NCBI GenBank assembly: GCA_002286715.1 | Contig: NSJX01000059.1 | Span: 1-64,000 of the forward strand | Direction of reading: 5' to 3' | DNA: 64,000 bases | From: Dentipellis sp. KUC8613 | Taxonomy: Eukaryota; Basidiomycota; Agaricomycetes; Russulales; Hericiaceae | Shown: piece by piece, positions 35,531-46,262 of the stretch | Layout of the letters: the number at the start of each line of letters is the position of its first letter | Numbering within the stretch: position 1 is the stretch's first letter | The notes under the pieces: model-generated | What the model was told of the DNA's origin: nothing | What the model saw: only the letters and a program-made list of their open reading frames with translations | Databases searched by the model: none | Translations under genes and position numbers: made by a program

Positions 35531-35822
35531 GCGGGGATCCGATAGTCCTGGCCGCCCTCGTCGACGCTGAGGAGATCGAGAGGCCGGACGTGGACGGAAC
35601 GGAAGATAAATAAAATTATCTGCCGAGCGGAGGGCCGGGCCTATGGGCCGGACGGAGGGGACCCGCTGACTGCAAGCCCCCGCTCTTCTCACTTGTCGAT
35701 GGTCAAAAATGAAAAACAAGCTGCCGTCGTGAGTTCTCTGTTCCAGACCGACCCGCCGGCCGCCCCAGTGCGTCCCTTATAAACACTGAATTCCCCTCAA
35801 CCCCGCCTTCACCCCGCCCACC
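35531..35822 (+). promoter_or_regulatory. Promoter of L-arabinitol dehydrogenase with Cre1/Mig1-type sites
   Basis: A TATA box TTATAAA (35777-35783) lies 40-46 nt before the ATG. Four GCGGGG-type sites, matching the fungal carbon-catabolite repressor consensus SYGGRG, occur at 35531-35536, 35678-35683 (-), 35801-35806 (-) and 35812-35817 (-). Glucose repression fits a pentose-catabolism gene. In a GC-rich genome such sites also arise by chance, so function is inferred only. Confidence 0.5.
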
Positions 35823-37048
35823 ATGTCCCAAACCGTCGAGCTCGTCAAAGAAAACATCGGTGTGTACACCAACCCCGAGCACAAGCTCTGGATCGCGCCC
35901 GCCGCGCCCTCGATCGACGAGATCAAGAGCGGCGATGCGCTCGCGCCTGGCGAGGTGGTTGTCGAGATCAAGAGCACTGGCATCTGCGGGTACGCCCCAC
36001 CCCATCGATGCCCCCGACCAGTACCGACACGCTGACCACCGCGGCGCTGCAGCTCTGATGTGCACTTCTGGCACGCTGGGTGCATCGGGCCCATGATCGT
36101 CGAGGATGACCACATCCTCGGCCACGAGTCCGCAGGCCAGGCAAGTCTTGCATTACTCCTTCTCCATCGAGCAGCAAGCTAACCCCCTATCGGTAGGTCG
36201 TCGCAGTCCACCCCTCTGTCACGCACCTCAAGCCCGGCGACCGCGTCGCCGTCGAGCCCAACATCCCCTGCCACGCGTGCCGCCCCTGCCTCACGGGGCA
36301 CTACAACGGATGCGAGAGCGTGCTCTTCCGCTCGACGCCCCCCGTGCCCGGCCTCCTGCGGCGCTACATCACGCACCCGGCGGTGTGGTGCCACAAGCTG
36401 CCCGACGGGCTCTCGTACGAGGACGGCGCGCTGCTCGAGCCGCTCAGCGTCGCGCTCGCCGCGATCGACCGCGCGAACGTGCGCCTCGGCGACGTCGCCG
36501 TCGTCTGCGGCGCGGGGCCCATCGGGCTCATCACGCTGCTCTGCGCGCGCGCCGCGGGCGCGGAGCCGATCGTCATCACGGACATCGACCAGGGCCGGCT
36601 GGACTTTGCGCGCGAGCTCGCGGGCGGCGGCGTGCGCACGCTGCTCGTGCAGCGCGGGCAGACGGAGGCGCAGGTCGCGGACGGGATGCGCGCGGCGCTC
36701 GGCGGGCTCGAGCCGGACGTCGCGCTCGAGTGCACGGGCGTCGAGTCGAGCATCGGCGCGGCGATCGGCGCGGTGCGCTTCGGCGGCACCGTGTTCGTCG
36801 TCGGCGTCGGCAAGAACGAGATGCGCTTCCCGTTCATGCGCCTCTCGACGCGCGAGATCGACCTCCGCTTCCAGTACCGCTACGCCAACACCTGGCCCAA
36901 GGCCATCCGCCTCGTCGACTCGGGCGTCCTCGCTGCCGTGCGCAAGCTTGTCACGCACCGCTTCGACCTCGCCGATGCTGTCAAGGCGTTCGAGACGAGC
37001 GCGGACCCGAAGAGCGGCGCGATCAAGGTGCAGATCACGAACCTTTGA
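35823..37048 (+). CDS. lad1: L-arabinitol 4-dehydrogenase (zinc MDR, sorbitol dehydrogenase family)
   Basis: NAD-dependent zinc alcohol dehydrogenase that oxidises L-arabinitol to L-xylulose in fungal arabinose catabolism. Exons 35823-35989, 36053-36140 and 36197-37048 give 368 aa, the normal length. Zinc and fold motifs: [20 protein letters not shown] (catalytic Cys), [11 protein letters not shown] (His-Glu), [20 protein letters not shown] (structural-zinc lobe), LEPLSVAL, Rossmann [14 protein letters not shown] with TDID, and the tail [12 protein letters not shown]. The block [20 protein letters not shown] is characteristic of LAD rather than xylitol dehydrogenase. The second intron (36141-36196) has a GC donor (CAG/GCAAGT). 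A sorbitol dehydrogenase with wider range cannot be excluded. Confidence 0.9.
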
Positions 37049-38003
37049 GGAGAGGGGAGGAGGGTAGAATGAAGGACATTTCTCTTGGTTGTATTGTATG
37101 ATCTCGGGCACATAGACAGATTGAATCCAACTTGCTTTCTGAATATCGCCGTGCGCTTGAATTTGAAGGCACCAGAGTGCTGGCGGTGCAAGAAAGGTGC
37201 AGAGCTTACCTGCGATTCTAGTTTGAAGTCCATCTAAGCATCAAGGTCGCTATCGACACGCCAGAGCAAACTTACAGTCTTACTGCCTACCTGTCTGCCA
37301 TCGACCTTGCTTGCCTCAGAGCACACAAAAGACGAGAAAGTATTATGATACCGGGGGGATATACTGCTACACGAGTCAGACTTATAAACAGATCGGCCAC
37401 ATCGCACACTAAAACTCGGGGAATAGAACTCGGAGAGGGTCTTCAGGGAGCACCAAATGCATCGCGCGCAAGGGGAATGGGCAAACGTGCATAATAATAG
37501 CAGAACGAAGAGGGTAGGTACGAGTATAGGAATAAGTGTAGCGGAAGCACGGCGCAACAGCAATGGACATGGGGAAGAGGGAGCAGAAACGGAAGCAGAA
37601 ACGGGAATGGGAACGGGAACAGAGGGAACAAAAGAAAGATGAGACGCGACGAAGCGGAGGTGATAAAGAGAGGAACAACCAATAGCCCAAGTCCGCACAC
37701 ACATCCCGCCCTGGCCACCCACACACGCGCGCGCACGCGCCGAGTCTACTATGCGCGCGCGCACACGCACACAGGCAGCCAGGAGAACATCAGCCGGCGG
37801 ATCCGCTGCCGTCTTCGCTCCATCCACTATGCGTTATGGGTTATGTTATGATATTCACGCCGCCGAGCATGGCGGCGCTTTTGGTGATCCAAACAGAGAC
37901 AGACAGACACACGGCCGCATATACACAGTCTGAGGGGTATCCTAGAGCCATTAATATCGATATCGAGACGGGGGACGTGGGGCGGGGGGAATATGGCGGC
38001 CGC
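37049..38003. other. Convergent 3' region with purine/pyrimidine tracts
   Basis: Between the 3' ends of the dehydrogenase and the Nrd1 homologue. 37560-37640 is a purine-rich tract (GGAAGCAGAAACGGGAA type), and 37690-37770 is rich in CACACG/GCGCGC alternations that could adopt Z-DNA. The open frame on the minus strand here is a by-product of these low-complexity tracts. Confidence 0.55.
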
Positions 38004-40327
38004 TCAGGCCTCGACTTTGAGTTCCACGTCGGCCATGTCGGCCTCCACCGCTTCGGGCGTTGCCTCGATGGCGTCGCCGTTGCCGTTGCCGTTGGCATGC
38101 GCACCGTCCTCGGGCTCGCCCTTGAATTCGCCGTCGTCGCTGGGCACGGGGCCCGCGGACGCGGGGCCGTTGCCACTGGCGGAGCGACGCGCGCTCGAGC
38201 CGCCTTGCGGGCCAGACCGCGGGGGGTTGGCACAGCGGTCCTTGCCGTGCGCGATGCGCAGGTTCGCGTAGTCGGGCTTGTTCTTGATGCCATCGATGGC
38301 CTTCACGGCGTTCGAGATGTTCGTGAAGTTCACGAAGGCGCAGTTCCTGCCGCGCACGCATGAGCATCTCGCCCCACCTATGATCCTGAAGGCACTTACT
38401 TCTCCTTGAGGAAGTTGACGAGCTCGATGTCACCATACTCGCCAAAGTCGCGCTTCAGCTTCTCCTCGTTGAACGTCTCAAAGTCCTCGATGTTCCCGAC
38501 GTACACGTTGCGCGTCGCGCCCGAGTGCACCGCCAGCGCGAGCGTCGGCGGCAGCGGGCCCGAGTTCTTGCCCCAGCCGATCTTGAGGCGGCGGTTGTTC
38601 AGCGTCAGGCCCTGGTACGAGGCGACCTGGAAGAACGTGAACGCCGCGGCGGGGTCGATGAACGTGACGAACTGCATCCATGCGTGGAAAAGTCAGCTTG
38701 GTGCACAGCATCACGGCGTAGCGACAAGAAAACGTACAGCAATGTGCTTGTCCTGCATGTAGCGGATGCTCTGGAGGACGCCTCCACGGATTGCGTTGCA
38801 CAGGTCCTCCGTCGTGGTTTCGGGGTGAATGTTTCCGAGGTACACGGTGCGGTTGAGGCCCTGGTTCCCGCCCATCTGCATGCCATCGGGCGAGAAGGGC
38901 GTGTACGGGGAGAACGGCGACGAGAACGGTCCGGTCTGGGTATTAATCGGCGACAGCGACGCCGCCGCAGACTGCGCGACGAGCGACTGGGCCGCGGCGG
39001 CTTGGGCAGCCTGCGCGGCCGCCTGCTGCGACTTGGGTATGTAGGCGCAGCGGTCCTTGCCGTAGTTGACGCGCTTGCCGGCCCACGAGGGCTCGGTCGG
39101 AAGCGTGTTCACGACCTGCTCGCGTGTGAGCCACGCGCGCGGGGAATCAGAAGCACGGACATGCGCACCTTGGTCGCAACGGCGATGCTGAGGAAGTGCA
39201 CGAAGCCGATGTTCTTGTCCCTGACGATCTTGACCTGATCGATCAGGCCAAAGCGGCTCAGGTCGTCGCGGAGCTGCTCCTCGGTCGTGTTCTCATCGAG
39301 TCCGCCGAGGTAGACGTTGCGGCTCGCGTTGCTCTGGCTGATCGCCAGCGCGACTTGGGACGGCACGGGCGAGGGCTTGCCCCAGCCGATCTTGAGCTCC
39401 TGGCCGTGCAGCGAGAGCTTCTTGATGGTGGCATCGGCGTGGAACGCCGCGGACGTGGCGCCGTCGAGGAACGACAGGAACACGCACGACTTCTCGGGGA
39501 GCACGCGGATGGACTCGAGGGGACCGAAGTGGACGAGATTGAGGAGTTCGTCCACAGAGGCGGTCGCAGGCAGGTTGCCGACGTAGACGGTGCGGCCCTG
39601 TGCGTTTGCGGATGCATTCAGGGCGGCGGTGAGTGCGGCGCCCGAGTAGTTGCCCTGGGGCGTCGTCAGGCTGAGGGAGGGCACGCGCTGCTGGTTGAAA
39701 CCCTGTGTCATGGTTCATGAGAAACATAGGCAGTGGCGCAATGAGCATTCATACCTGCGAGAAGTTACCAAGCTGATTGTTGTACGGGAAGCCACCGACG
39801 CCAAGAACACCCATGCCGGGGAGACCCATGCCAAGCATGTTGTACCCGCCACCGAATCCATAGTTTCCGTTCTGGCCGAGCTGCTGCTGCTGTTGCTGCT
39901 GCTGGGCGAAGGCGGTGGCGGTATTGGGGCTCATTTGGGGGCCGAGGCCGTTGGGCGTCGTGGGCGTGTTGAGGGACGTCGAGTAGAGGGGGTTCCCGGC
40001 AAAGCCCGCGGAGGGCGGCGAGCCGTTGTAGCCCTGTTGGTTGAGGTTTGCCTGGGGGCCGTAGCCGTAGTTTGCGAAGGCGTCGCGGTTCGCGGTGCCA
40101 GGCGCGGCGGGGAGGCCGTTCGCGTTGTTGCCGTACGAGGTCGGAGACCAACGCGCCTTTTTGGCATCGGGGCCACCGACGGCATCCATGGGTCTCTGTG
40201 GACGGGCGAGGCAGGGGCGGTGAGCACAGGCTAGGGAGCATAGGAAACCGGTGCAAACCTTCATCATATCGAGGTCAAAGCCGTAGGACGGATACTGGGT
40301 TGCGAAAGCTGTCTGGGAGTCGTCCAT
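38004..40327 (-). CDS. RNA-binding protein with four RRMs (Nrd1/Msa1-like)
   Basis: Homologue of fission-yeast Nrd1/Msa1, an mRNA-binding regulator of differentiation. Exon 1 is [20 protein letters not shown], and an intron leads to [21 protein letters not shown] Gly/Asn/Gln-rich low-complexity region with a run of eight Gln follows. RRM1 starts at about residue 205 with [12 protein letters not shown]2 follows with [20 protein letters not shown] and IGFVHFLSI, then [18 protein letters not shown]3 has [13 protein letters not shown] and [14 protein letters not shown]4 has [20 protein letters not shown] and [14 protein letters not shown]1/RNP2 aromatic residues are present in all four. The repeated VNYGKDRCA / [12 protein letters not shown] endings are typical of this family. 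Acidic C-terminus ending [12 protein letters not shown]. Its 5' region has a long pyrimidine-rich leader, common in highly expressed fungal genes. Confidence 0.92.
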
Positions 40328-40735
40328 GGGAGCGATATGGGGGGTGGAGAGAAGCGGATGGAGGAGAAGGCAACGGCGGAAGAGAGGAGAAGAAAAGAGA
40401 ACAAGTTAGAGAGAAGCGGAAGATGTAGCGAGTGGGGATTGGGTATTGGAGCAAACGAGCGTGGAGGAGTTGGCAGCAAAAAAGACACGCACAAAAAAGA
40501 GAGAGGGAGGGGGTGCGGTGTACTTATAGATAGATAGATAAAGCTAAGAAAGTGGACGAGAGCCCACCCGACGAACGAAAGCGAACGCAGGCAACCAAAA
40601 GGCGAGCAGGCGAAAGAGAGAGAACGAGTCGAAGTACTCGACAAACAACACCACATCACTCCCGACATCTTTCCCACACCGCACGGACCATCGCTCAACC
40701 CCCCTTTCAGCCTAGCTCCATCATCCATCAAAGAA
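40328..40735. other. Promoter/5' UTR of the Nrd1-like gene
   Basis: On the minus strand this interval is strongly CT-rich (40340-40560) with TAGA/GATA tetranucleotide repeats at 40526-40541, then reaches the tail of phosphoesterase copy 2. No gene. Confidence 0.5.
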
Positions 40736-43450
40736 TCACAACATAGCCCACGACCACTTTCTTGTCGCGTACAATCCCAGCACCGTCTTCGTCACCACCC
40801 CTGTGTAAACCCCCCCATCTGCTTCCGTGTACTTCCGCGCGCGCTGCACCCCGTTCAGCACCTCCAGCAGCTCCCGCTCAATGTACTTCACGTACACCAG
40901 GTCGACGGGCGTGTTCGGCGGCACGTCGGGCGCCCGCGACGCGAGGAACGCCGGCGTTGGGAAGAACGGCAGCGGCGCGTGCGGGACATCGTCGCCCACT
41001 CCAGGGCAACCCTGTGCGCGCGTGCGCGCGCGTCAGTGCCAAGCGACCGCAATTCGCACAGAACTCACGTCTTTCGTGACGTAGCCCAGTGTCAGATTGC
41101 TCGCCGCACGCAGCGCGGGCCCGTGGGGCGCATCCATCTCCTCCAGCCAGCGCCTGTACCGCATCCCGACCTCGCCGCGCTCGTACAGCCCGTTCTCCAG
41201 CGAGCGTCGCGTCTCGCCCTTCTTGTTCAGCTCGTTCAGCACCGTCTGCGCGACGCTGAGTGCGATGTTCGGGATGTACGAGTACGCGTCCGCGTAGGGC
41301 GATACCGTTATCTGGTCGTTTCTTGTGAATGGACCCTTGTACAGGTCGTCGTGGAGCACGCCCTCGTTCGTGATGATGTACTTGGGAATGTGGGCACGGC
41401 TGTTGTTGATCGCCAGAGCTATTGGAGCAGCCTCCTCGGCAAACAGAGACAGCAGCGACCCGTTTGAAGGATAGGGATCCCTACGGCACATGTCATCATC
41501 TGGGTAGTTGGCATTGCAAAAAAATCTTTACCTGTTTAGAGTATAATCCCGTGGTACTGTTCCGTACGTGAATGACAGGTCAAAGTCATCCGACAACTTG
41601 CGGAGACCCTCAGTGATCTCTCGGCCGTGCGGTGTATCGAATGTCTCGTTTTTCTGTCCTGTGTGATACTGGTCGTGGGTGAGCTATACGCTGCGCTAGA
41701 ATTCACATTACTGCCTACCTCGTACGTGACGACGTTGGCATCCAGGTAGCGTCTGCTGAACGAGACGTTGTTCCAATTGTTCTTCTCATCAAGGTTCATG
41801 CCTAGATGCAAATGTAAAGAAATCATCCCAAGCGTAGCCTGCGTTACTCACTCAACCATCCTTTGGACGGACCATCAGCAATTGACCGGGGAAGTTCCTG
41901 AAGCACGCGTACCGATGGTCTCCATGTATCTGCCGCTCTGAAGCGCCATCGAGCGGCTGTCGTACTGCTGACAGTCGCGGATATGGCTGTGCCCTCCCAG
42001 AATCAATATCGGCGTGGTGGGATGAATGGCGCGCACGGCATCGAAAACGACGGGCCCTGGTGATAACTGGCTTCAATGGCGGACGACGCGATGTAGAGCA
42101 GCGCGCATACATTTGTCGTTCTTGAGCGGCATGTGTCTGTACCCGCGACGAATTAGCAGTCTGCATCCCACACACAATCGCGACATACCCGACGAGCAGG
42201 AAAAAGTCTGGCTCGTCCTTGATTGCGTCCGCGAACTGGCCAACTAAATTAACCCCGCTACGTTTTGAACGTGCAGGAGAGGCATACCCAGGCCTCCTTA
42301 ACCATGCCCTCGACCTTCTGCACCGTAGTATTCGCAGAATTCCCAGAAAAGTCAAACAGGACACCGAGCGATGTGACCTTGCGGCCTCTGTAAGAAGCTG
42401 CGTCACCTCAGACGCTGCAGACCAATGTTGGAAACCCTACTTCCTTGTCTTGAACTTCGCAAATCGGCCTATATGCGGGACCCGATCAGTATATGCATAA
42501 ATGACGAAGGAGGAGAATTACTGCCAACGGGAACGCTGGTCGGCGTTCCATCCGCACCCTTCACTGTGATGTTCACATTCGATGTGAGATACCGCCCCGG
42601 GAACTTCGGTGCAAAATTTTGATGCCTGCACGTGCGGCATGAGCATTGCTCGCTATTGATGCAGTTGGGCAAAAAGCATACATATCGAGCGTGTTGGCGT
42701 AGACGTATAATTCATGACTACATGCGCGCTGAGTATCCGAGTTTCTCTGAGGGAAGATGTAAACCTCACTTTCCAATGGACAGAACATCATAAGGCAGCT
42801 CCGCGATGAACTGGCTCGACTGCAGACAAAGTGTCAGCCTCCGCGCGAAGGCAGACAACGGGCGACAATGACCTCGTGGCCATCGACGCTGCCGTCAGGG
42901 GATCTATCCGAGAGGCCAGTGCCTACAGAAATACATGCTCTAGTCAGCACTCACGCACGGGGGCCACATCGTCAAACGCACCGTCGTGGAGGTCACCAGA
43001 GTCGACCAGGAGAATGTCGACATCCTTCTCCTGCATAGCGCCGCGCCCAGCGTCAGCCCGCCACTACACCTAACACCACAGTCGGCTTGAGACTCACAAC
43101 GGCCAAATCCTTCATATGCGCCACAAACGACGCAAAGTCGCCCAGGTCCGCACTGCACGCACATATACCCTCAACGCACCGATGGCAGCTAACCACAGCA
43201 TAACCACACACCTGTAATTCGGCTCCGGCCAAGACGCCTTCTGATGCCCCAGCAGCCAGCCATGGCTGTCCGTCGTGTGGATCACATTCACGTCGCCCCA
43301 CACGAGCGGGCGCGCGGGGGTCGGCAGCGGCTGCAGGGGCGCGGCTCTGCGGCCGAGGTGCGCGTGCGCGGGGCCGTCACCGCAGCCGCGAGCGACGAGG
43401 GAGGCCTTGAGCACGCTGAGTACGGCGACGAGCGCGGCGAGCGGGGGCAT
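40736..43450 (-). CDS. Metallophosphoesterase, 5'-nucleotidase family, copy 2
   Basis: Paralogue of the genes at 32.5 and 52.7 kb, on the opposite strand. Start MPPLAALVAVLSVLKASLVA (signal peptide), then a short PAHAHLGRR segment with a dibasic site, then [20 protein letters not shown]. Other motifs: [77 protein letters not shown] and [20 protein letters not shown]. All metal-binding positions that can be read are kept. The His-rich stretch is shorter than in copies 1 and 3, and the C-terminus has a few extra residues (WSWAML). The coding frame looks intact across its introns. Confidence 0.9.
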
Positions 43451-44169
43451 GGTGGTCGCTTGCAGGGCGCGGGCGCGGGCGGCTGGCTGTTCTTATTCGG
43501 GCTTTCATGGATTCCAGTCGAAGCCGGAGCCGGCAACAGCTGCAGGCTGGCTGCCCATGCCTTGTCCTTTGGTGCTGAGAGTTATGGTATGACTTACAGC
43601 TGTTGGTGTCGAGGTGGGTTATTCTCTGGAGACGCTTCGTAAGTTAACAGTTAACACCTGGTGATGCAACGGTGCATCATCGATTCAGGTGTTCTGGGAT
43701 GGATCGCTGGGGGCTCTGGTAGGGTTTTGTGGCTCAATAGAGCTCGTATAGTGTGAGCGAGTTATACCGTTGGAGAGTAGTGCTTCGCAGCATCTTCCAG
43801 CTCCTTTTCACCTGAAGGCAAAACGAGGGCCAGCACGAAGGAGAGCGCGTGACCGCGACGCGACGCGACAGACTCGGGGCCGAATATTGGGCGCTTATAT
43901 GCTCCTTTCTCCTACACTTTTCTAGGATTTCGACAGTAAGGGTGACAACCCGACAGCAGCACGTCGGGAGTGCAAAGAGCCGCATCGCAGTTGCAGTCTG
44001 AGTTCATACGAGAGTACAGTTCTTTATTTAATATTCTATGACCAATGACATATCTGAGTGTAATCCATCCGCACCAGTGACATGCGCGCGGAGAGGGAGA
44101 TATGTCCCCGTGCCTTCACCAAAAAAACTGGATGAGCAACATTTCAAGCTGCAGAGCCAGTATCACTCA
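43451..44169. other. Intergenic / promoter of phosphoesterase copy 2
   Basis: About 720 bases upstream of copy 2 and downstream of the DUF924 gene. Apart from the inverted repeats listed separately, nothing is recognised. Confidence 0.45.
43642..43679. promoter_or_regulatory. Palindromic motifs upstream of phosphoesterase copy 2
   Basis: Two adjacent GTTAAC hexamers separated by one base (about 43643-43655) are followed by the inverted repeat TGATGCA-ACGG-TGCATCA (43662-43679). They lie 190-230 nt before the start of copy 2, a suitable place for transcription-factor sites. Function is inferred from position only. Confidence 0.35.
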
Positions 44170-45302
44170 CTATTTCTCAAACTCCGGCTCGTCGTGCAGA
44201 GGGCTCCAAACCCCAGCCTCAACATCCTCTCTAATCTTCCTGACCGCCTCCTTATCCCTCTCAAACCCAAAATACTGCGTGTCCTTCGCCCACTGCTCCT
44301 CTTCCTCCGTCGTGTCACGACCAACGACGTCGTTCCGGTACGGGTACCGGCCGAACTTGCGGATGATGGGTATATGCACGAGGAACAGGCGCAGGACCCA
44401 GAAGATATACTCCTGCATCGTCGTGCCCGCACGGACCGGCGGCTGCACAAAGAGCCTCGAGAACGCCACCACGTCCTGCGTGTCCGCCTCCGCCGTCTTG
44501 CGATGCGGGTCCGCCTCGCCGCCGCGCGCCTCGATCTCGCGGCGCCACTCCTCCGATATCTCTACCTGGCGCTCCTGGTCCGCGAGGTCCTCCGAGTGCA
44601 CGAGCGGCGCGAGGAGCCAGATGCGCGCGGACACCGCGTAGTCGACGCTCCAGCCCTGCGCCGTCAGGCGCGCGATGCTGTCCGGCCGCTGCTCCGCGGG
44701 CAGCGCGAAGAGCGTGCGCGCGAGCTTCCGCGCGGGGTGGTCGAAGTAGTCGTTGACGTACCGCTTGTTCGTGCCGCGCAGCACCTGGCGGGGCGCCTGG
44801 TCGAAGAGCATCGTGAGCCCCAGCGCCTGCGCGGGGAAGTTCGGCGCGTCGGGGGGCGGGAGGAACTGCGTGAGGTCGGGGATGTTGTCGACGCCGACGG
44901 TGGAGATGGGCTTCAGCGCGGCGTGGAAGGCGGCGTTGTAGAAGTTCAAGTTGTGGTCTGGTTCCCCGGCGAAGAAGAACTTGCAGACGAGGGCCCAGTT
45001 GAGGGGTTCATTCTCGGGGAAGGGGATGTTCACCCGACGATAAGTGTCGAGGAATTCCGGCGTCAGGATCTTGGTGAGGTCAACCTGGAGTTGGGTGAAG
45101 AGCTTAAGTCATGGTTCACGGGAGCGTGCTCACTGGCAAGGGGTTTCACTCACCATGGCTATACTCTCGAACAGATTCTGTGTCTTCGTACCGTCAGGAA
45201 TGGGGGGAAGAATGAAGATCCAGAAGTCGCTGACTGAGGTCAGTTTAAATAAGTCTGACGCATCAGACGCTCACCATATGCACAGGCGCTTTGTACAGTC
45301 AT
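44170..45302 (-). CDS. DUF924 family protein
   Basis: Alpha-helical TPR-like protein of the DUF924 family, found in bacteria and fungi, function unknown. Proposed start at 45302: MTVQSACAYV, then an intron and SDFWIFILPPIPDGTKTQNL. A second intron leads to VDLTKILTPEFLDTYRRVNI. The family core is plain: DLTQFLPPPDAPNFPAQALG, LGLTMLFDQAPRQVLRGTNK (the LFDQ-PRN-type block), FDHPARKLARTLFALP, SARIWLLAPLVHSEDLADQE, FGRYPYRNDVVGRDTTEEEE and a tail HDEPEFEK. About 340 aa, somewhat longer than bacterial members because of inserted loops. A cytosolic protein is likely. The first exon is short and inferred. Confidence 0.88.
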
Positions 45303-45568
45303 CTCATCTAGCGCTGTACTAGACCATCGCACACCCAAAATCCATGCCCGTTTACCGAATTTCATCCGGCACATATCGTGCATGTTCTATGCACGGCCCT
45401 GTTTCAAGTGTTTGAAAAGACGTGCGTGGCCAAACACCCACTCCTGAGGACAATCCCTGGCTCGACGGGCGTTTGCGTGTTGCATGTCATGCTACAGAAT
45501 GTAAAAAGGCAGAATCCGATAGCAGCGAATAAAATAAGGAAAAACAAAGAGATACACGGGCGACAGTA

Positions 45569-46262
45569 CTACAGCTGTCCGATGCGCTGCTGCATCTTCT
45601 CCTTCATGGTCTGGTACGCGTTCATCAGCGTCTGCTCGTTGATGACAATCTCCGTCGAGTCCGCCTTCGGCCTGCTTACGCGCGACGCGATCGTTGTCGA
45701 GTCTGTTTCGACGATGATTCTGCCGCTCTGTCAGCACCCCGTGCGCCAAGCACCGAAATGCGGCGGTACGCACCCGTCGTCGATGGTCTCGTCGAGGCAG
45801 AGCACGACAAGGTCCAGGTTTTCGAGCACCCCTCGCTTCTCGACCTGGTTACGCAGCAGCATGTGTACGGCGTCCGAGAAGGCGGAGAGTGCTGAGTGCA
45901 GCATGAGCTCGTTCTCGGCCGGCCCGCCGATCATGTAGAAGATGAGGTCGAGCGAGTGCTTGTACACTGCTAGGTGCCCGTCGTACAGGATAATCTCGCC
46001 TGTGAATGCCTGTTAGCTAGTCGCGAAGAGACATCGGCGAAGCGGAGACTGGCGAGGTCGGCAGCGTACCTCCAGCCTTCTTCGTCTTTTGGAACAGCCC
46101 CTTCTCAAACGCCCGCTGCTCCTTCAGTGAATGCAGCCCGCGGTTGAACTCCGGTCCGCCGAGGTATTGCTGGCCTTTCGGGCGGTAGTACTTTGCGAGC
46201 ACGCGGTGCCCGTCCGTGTCAAGGATGACGAACGCGTTGACGGAGTATAGTGAGAGATTCAT
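45569..46262 (-). CDS. RET3: Coatomer subunit zeta (zeta-COP)
   Basis: Small subunit of the COPI coat for Golgi-to-ER transport. [20 protein letters not shown], then VLAKYYRP, is the longin/adaptin-small-chain start. After an intron come [60 protein letters not shown] and the tail [12 protein letters not shown]. Two introns, near 46000-46070 and 45715-45775. Roughly 190 aa, as expected. Pairs in the coat with gamma-COP. Confidence 0.95.

Noticed and set aside
36106..37111. Long alternative frames on both strands over the dehydrogenase
   Set aside because: Produced by high GC at third codon positions; only the + frame carries the zinc and Rossmann motifs.
37234..37827. 197-codon minus-strand frame between two convergent genes
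   Set aside because: Made of CT-rich and CACACG-type low-complexity sequence; no domain and wrong context for a gene.
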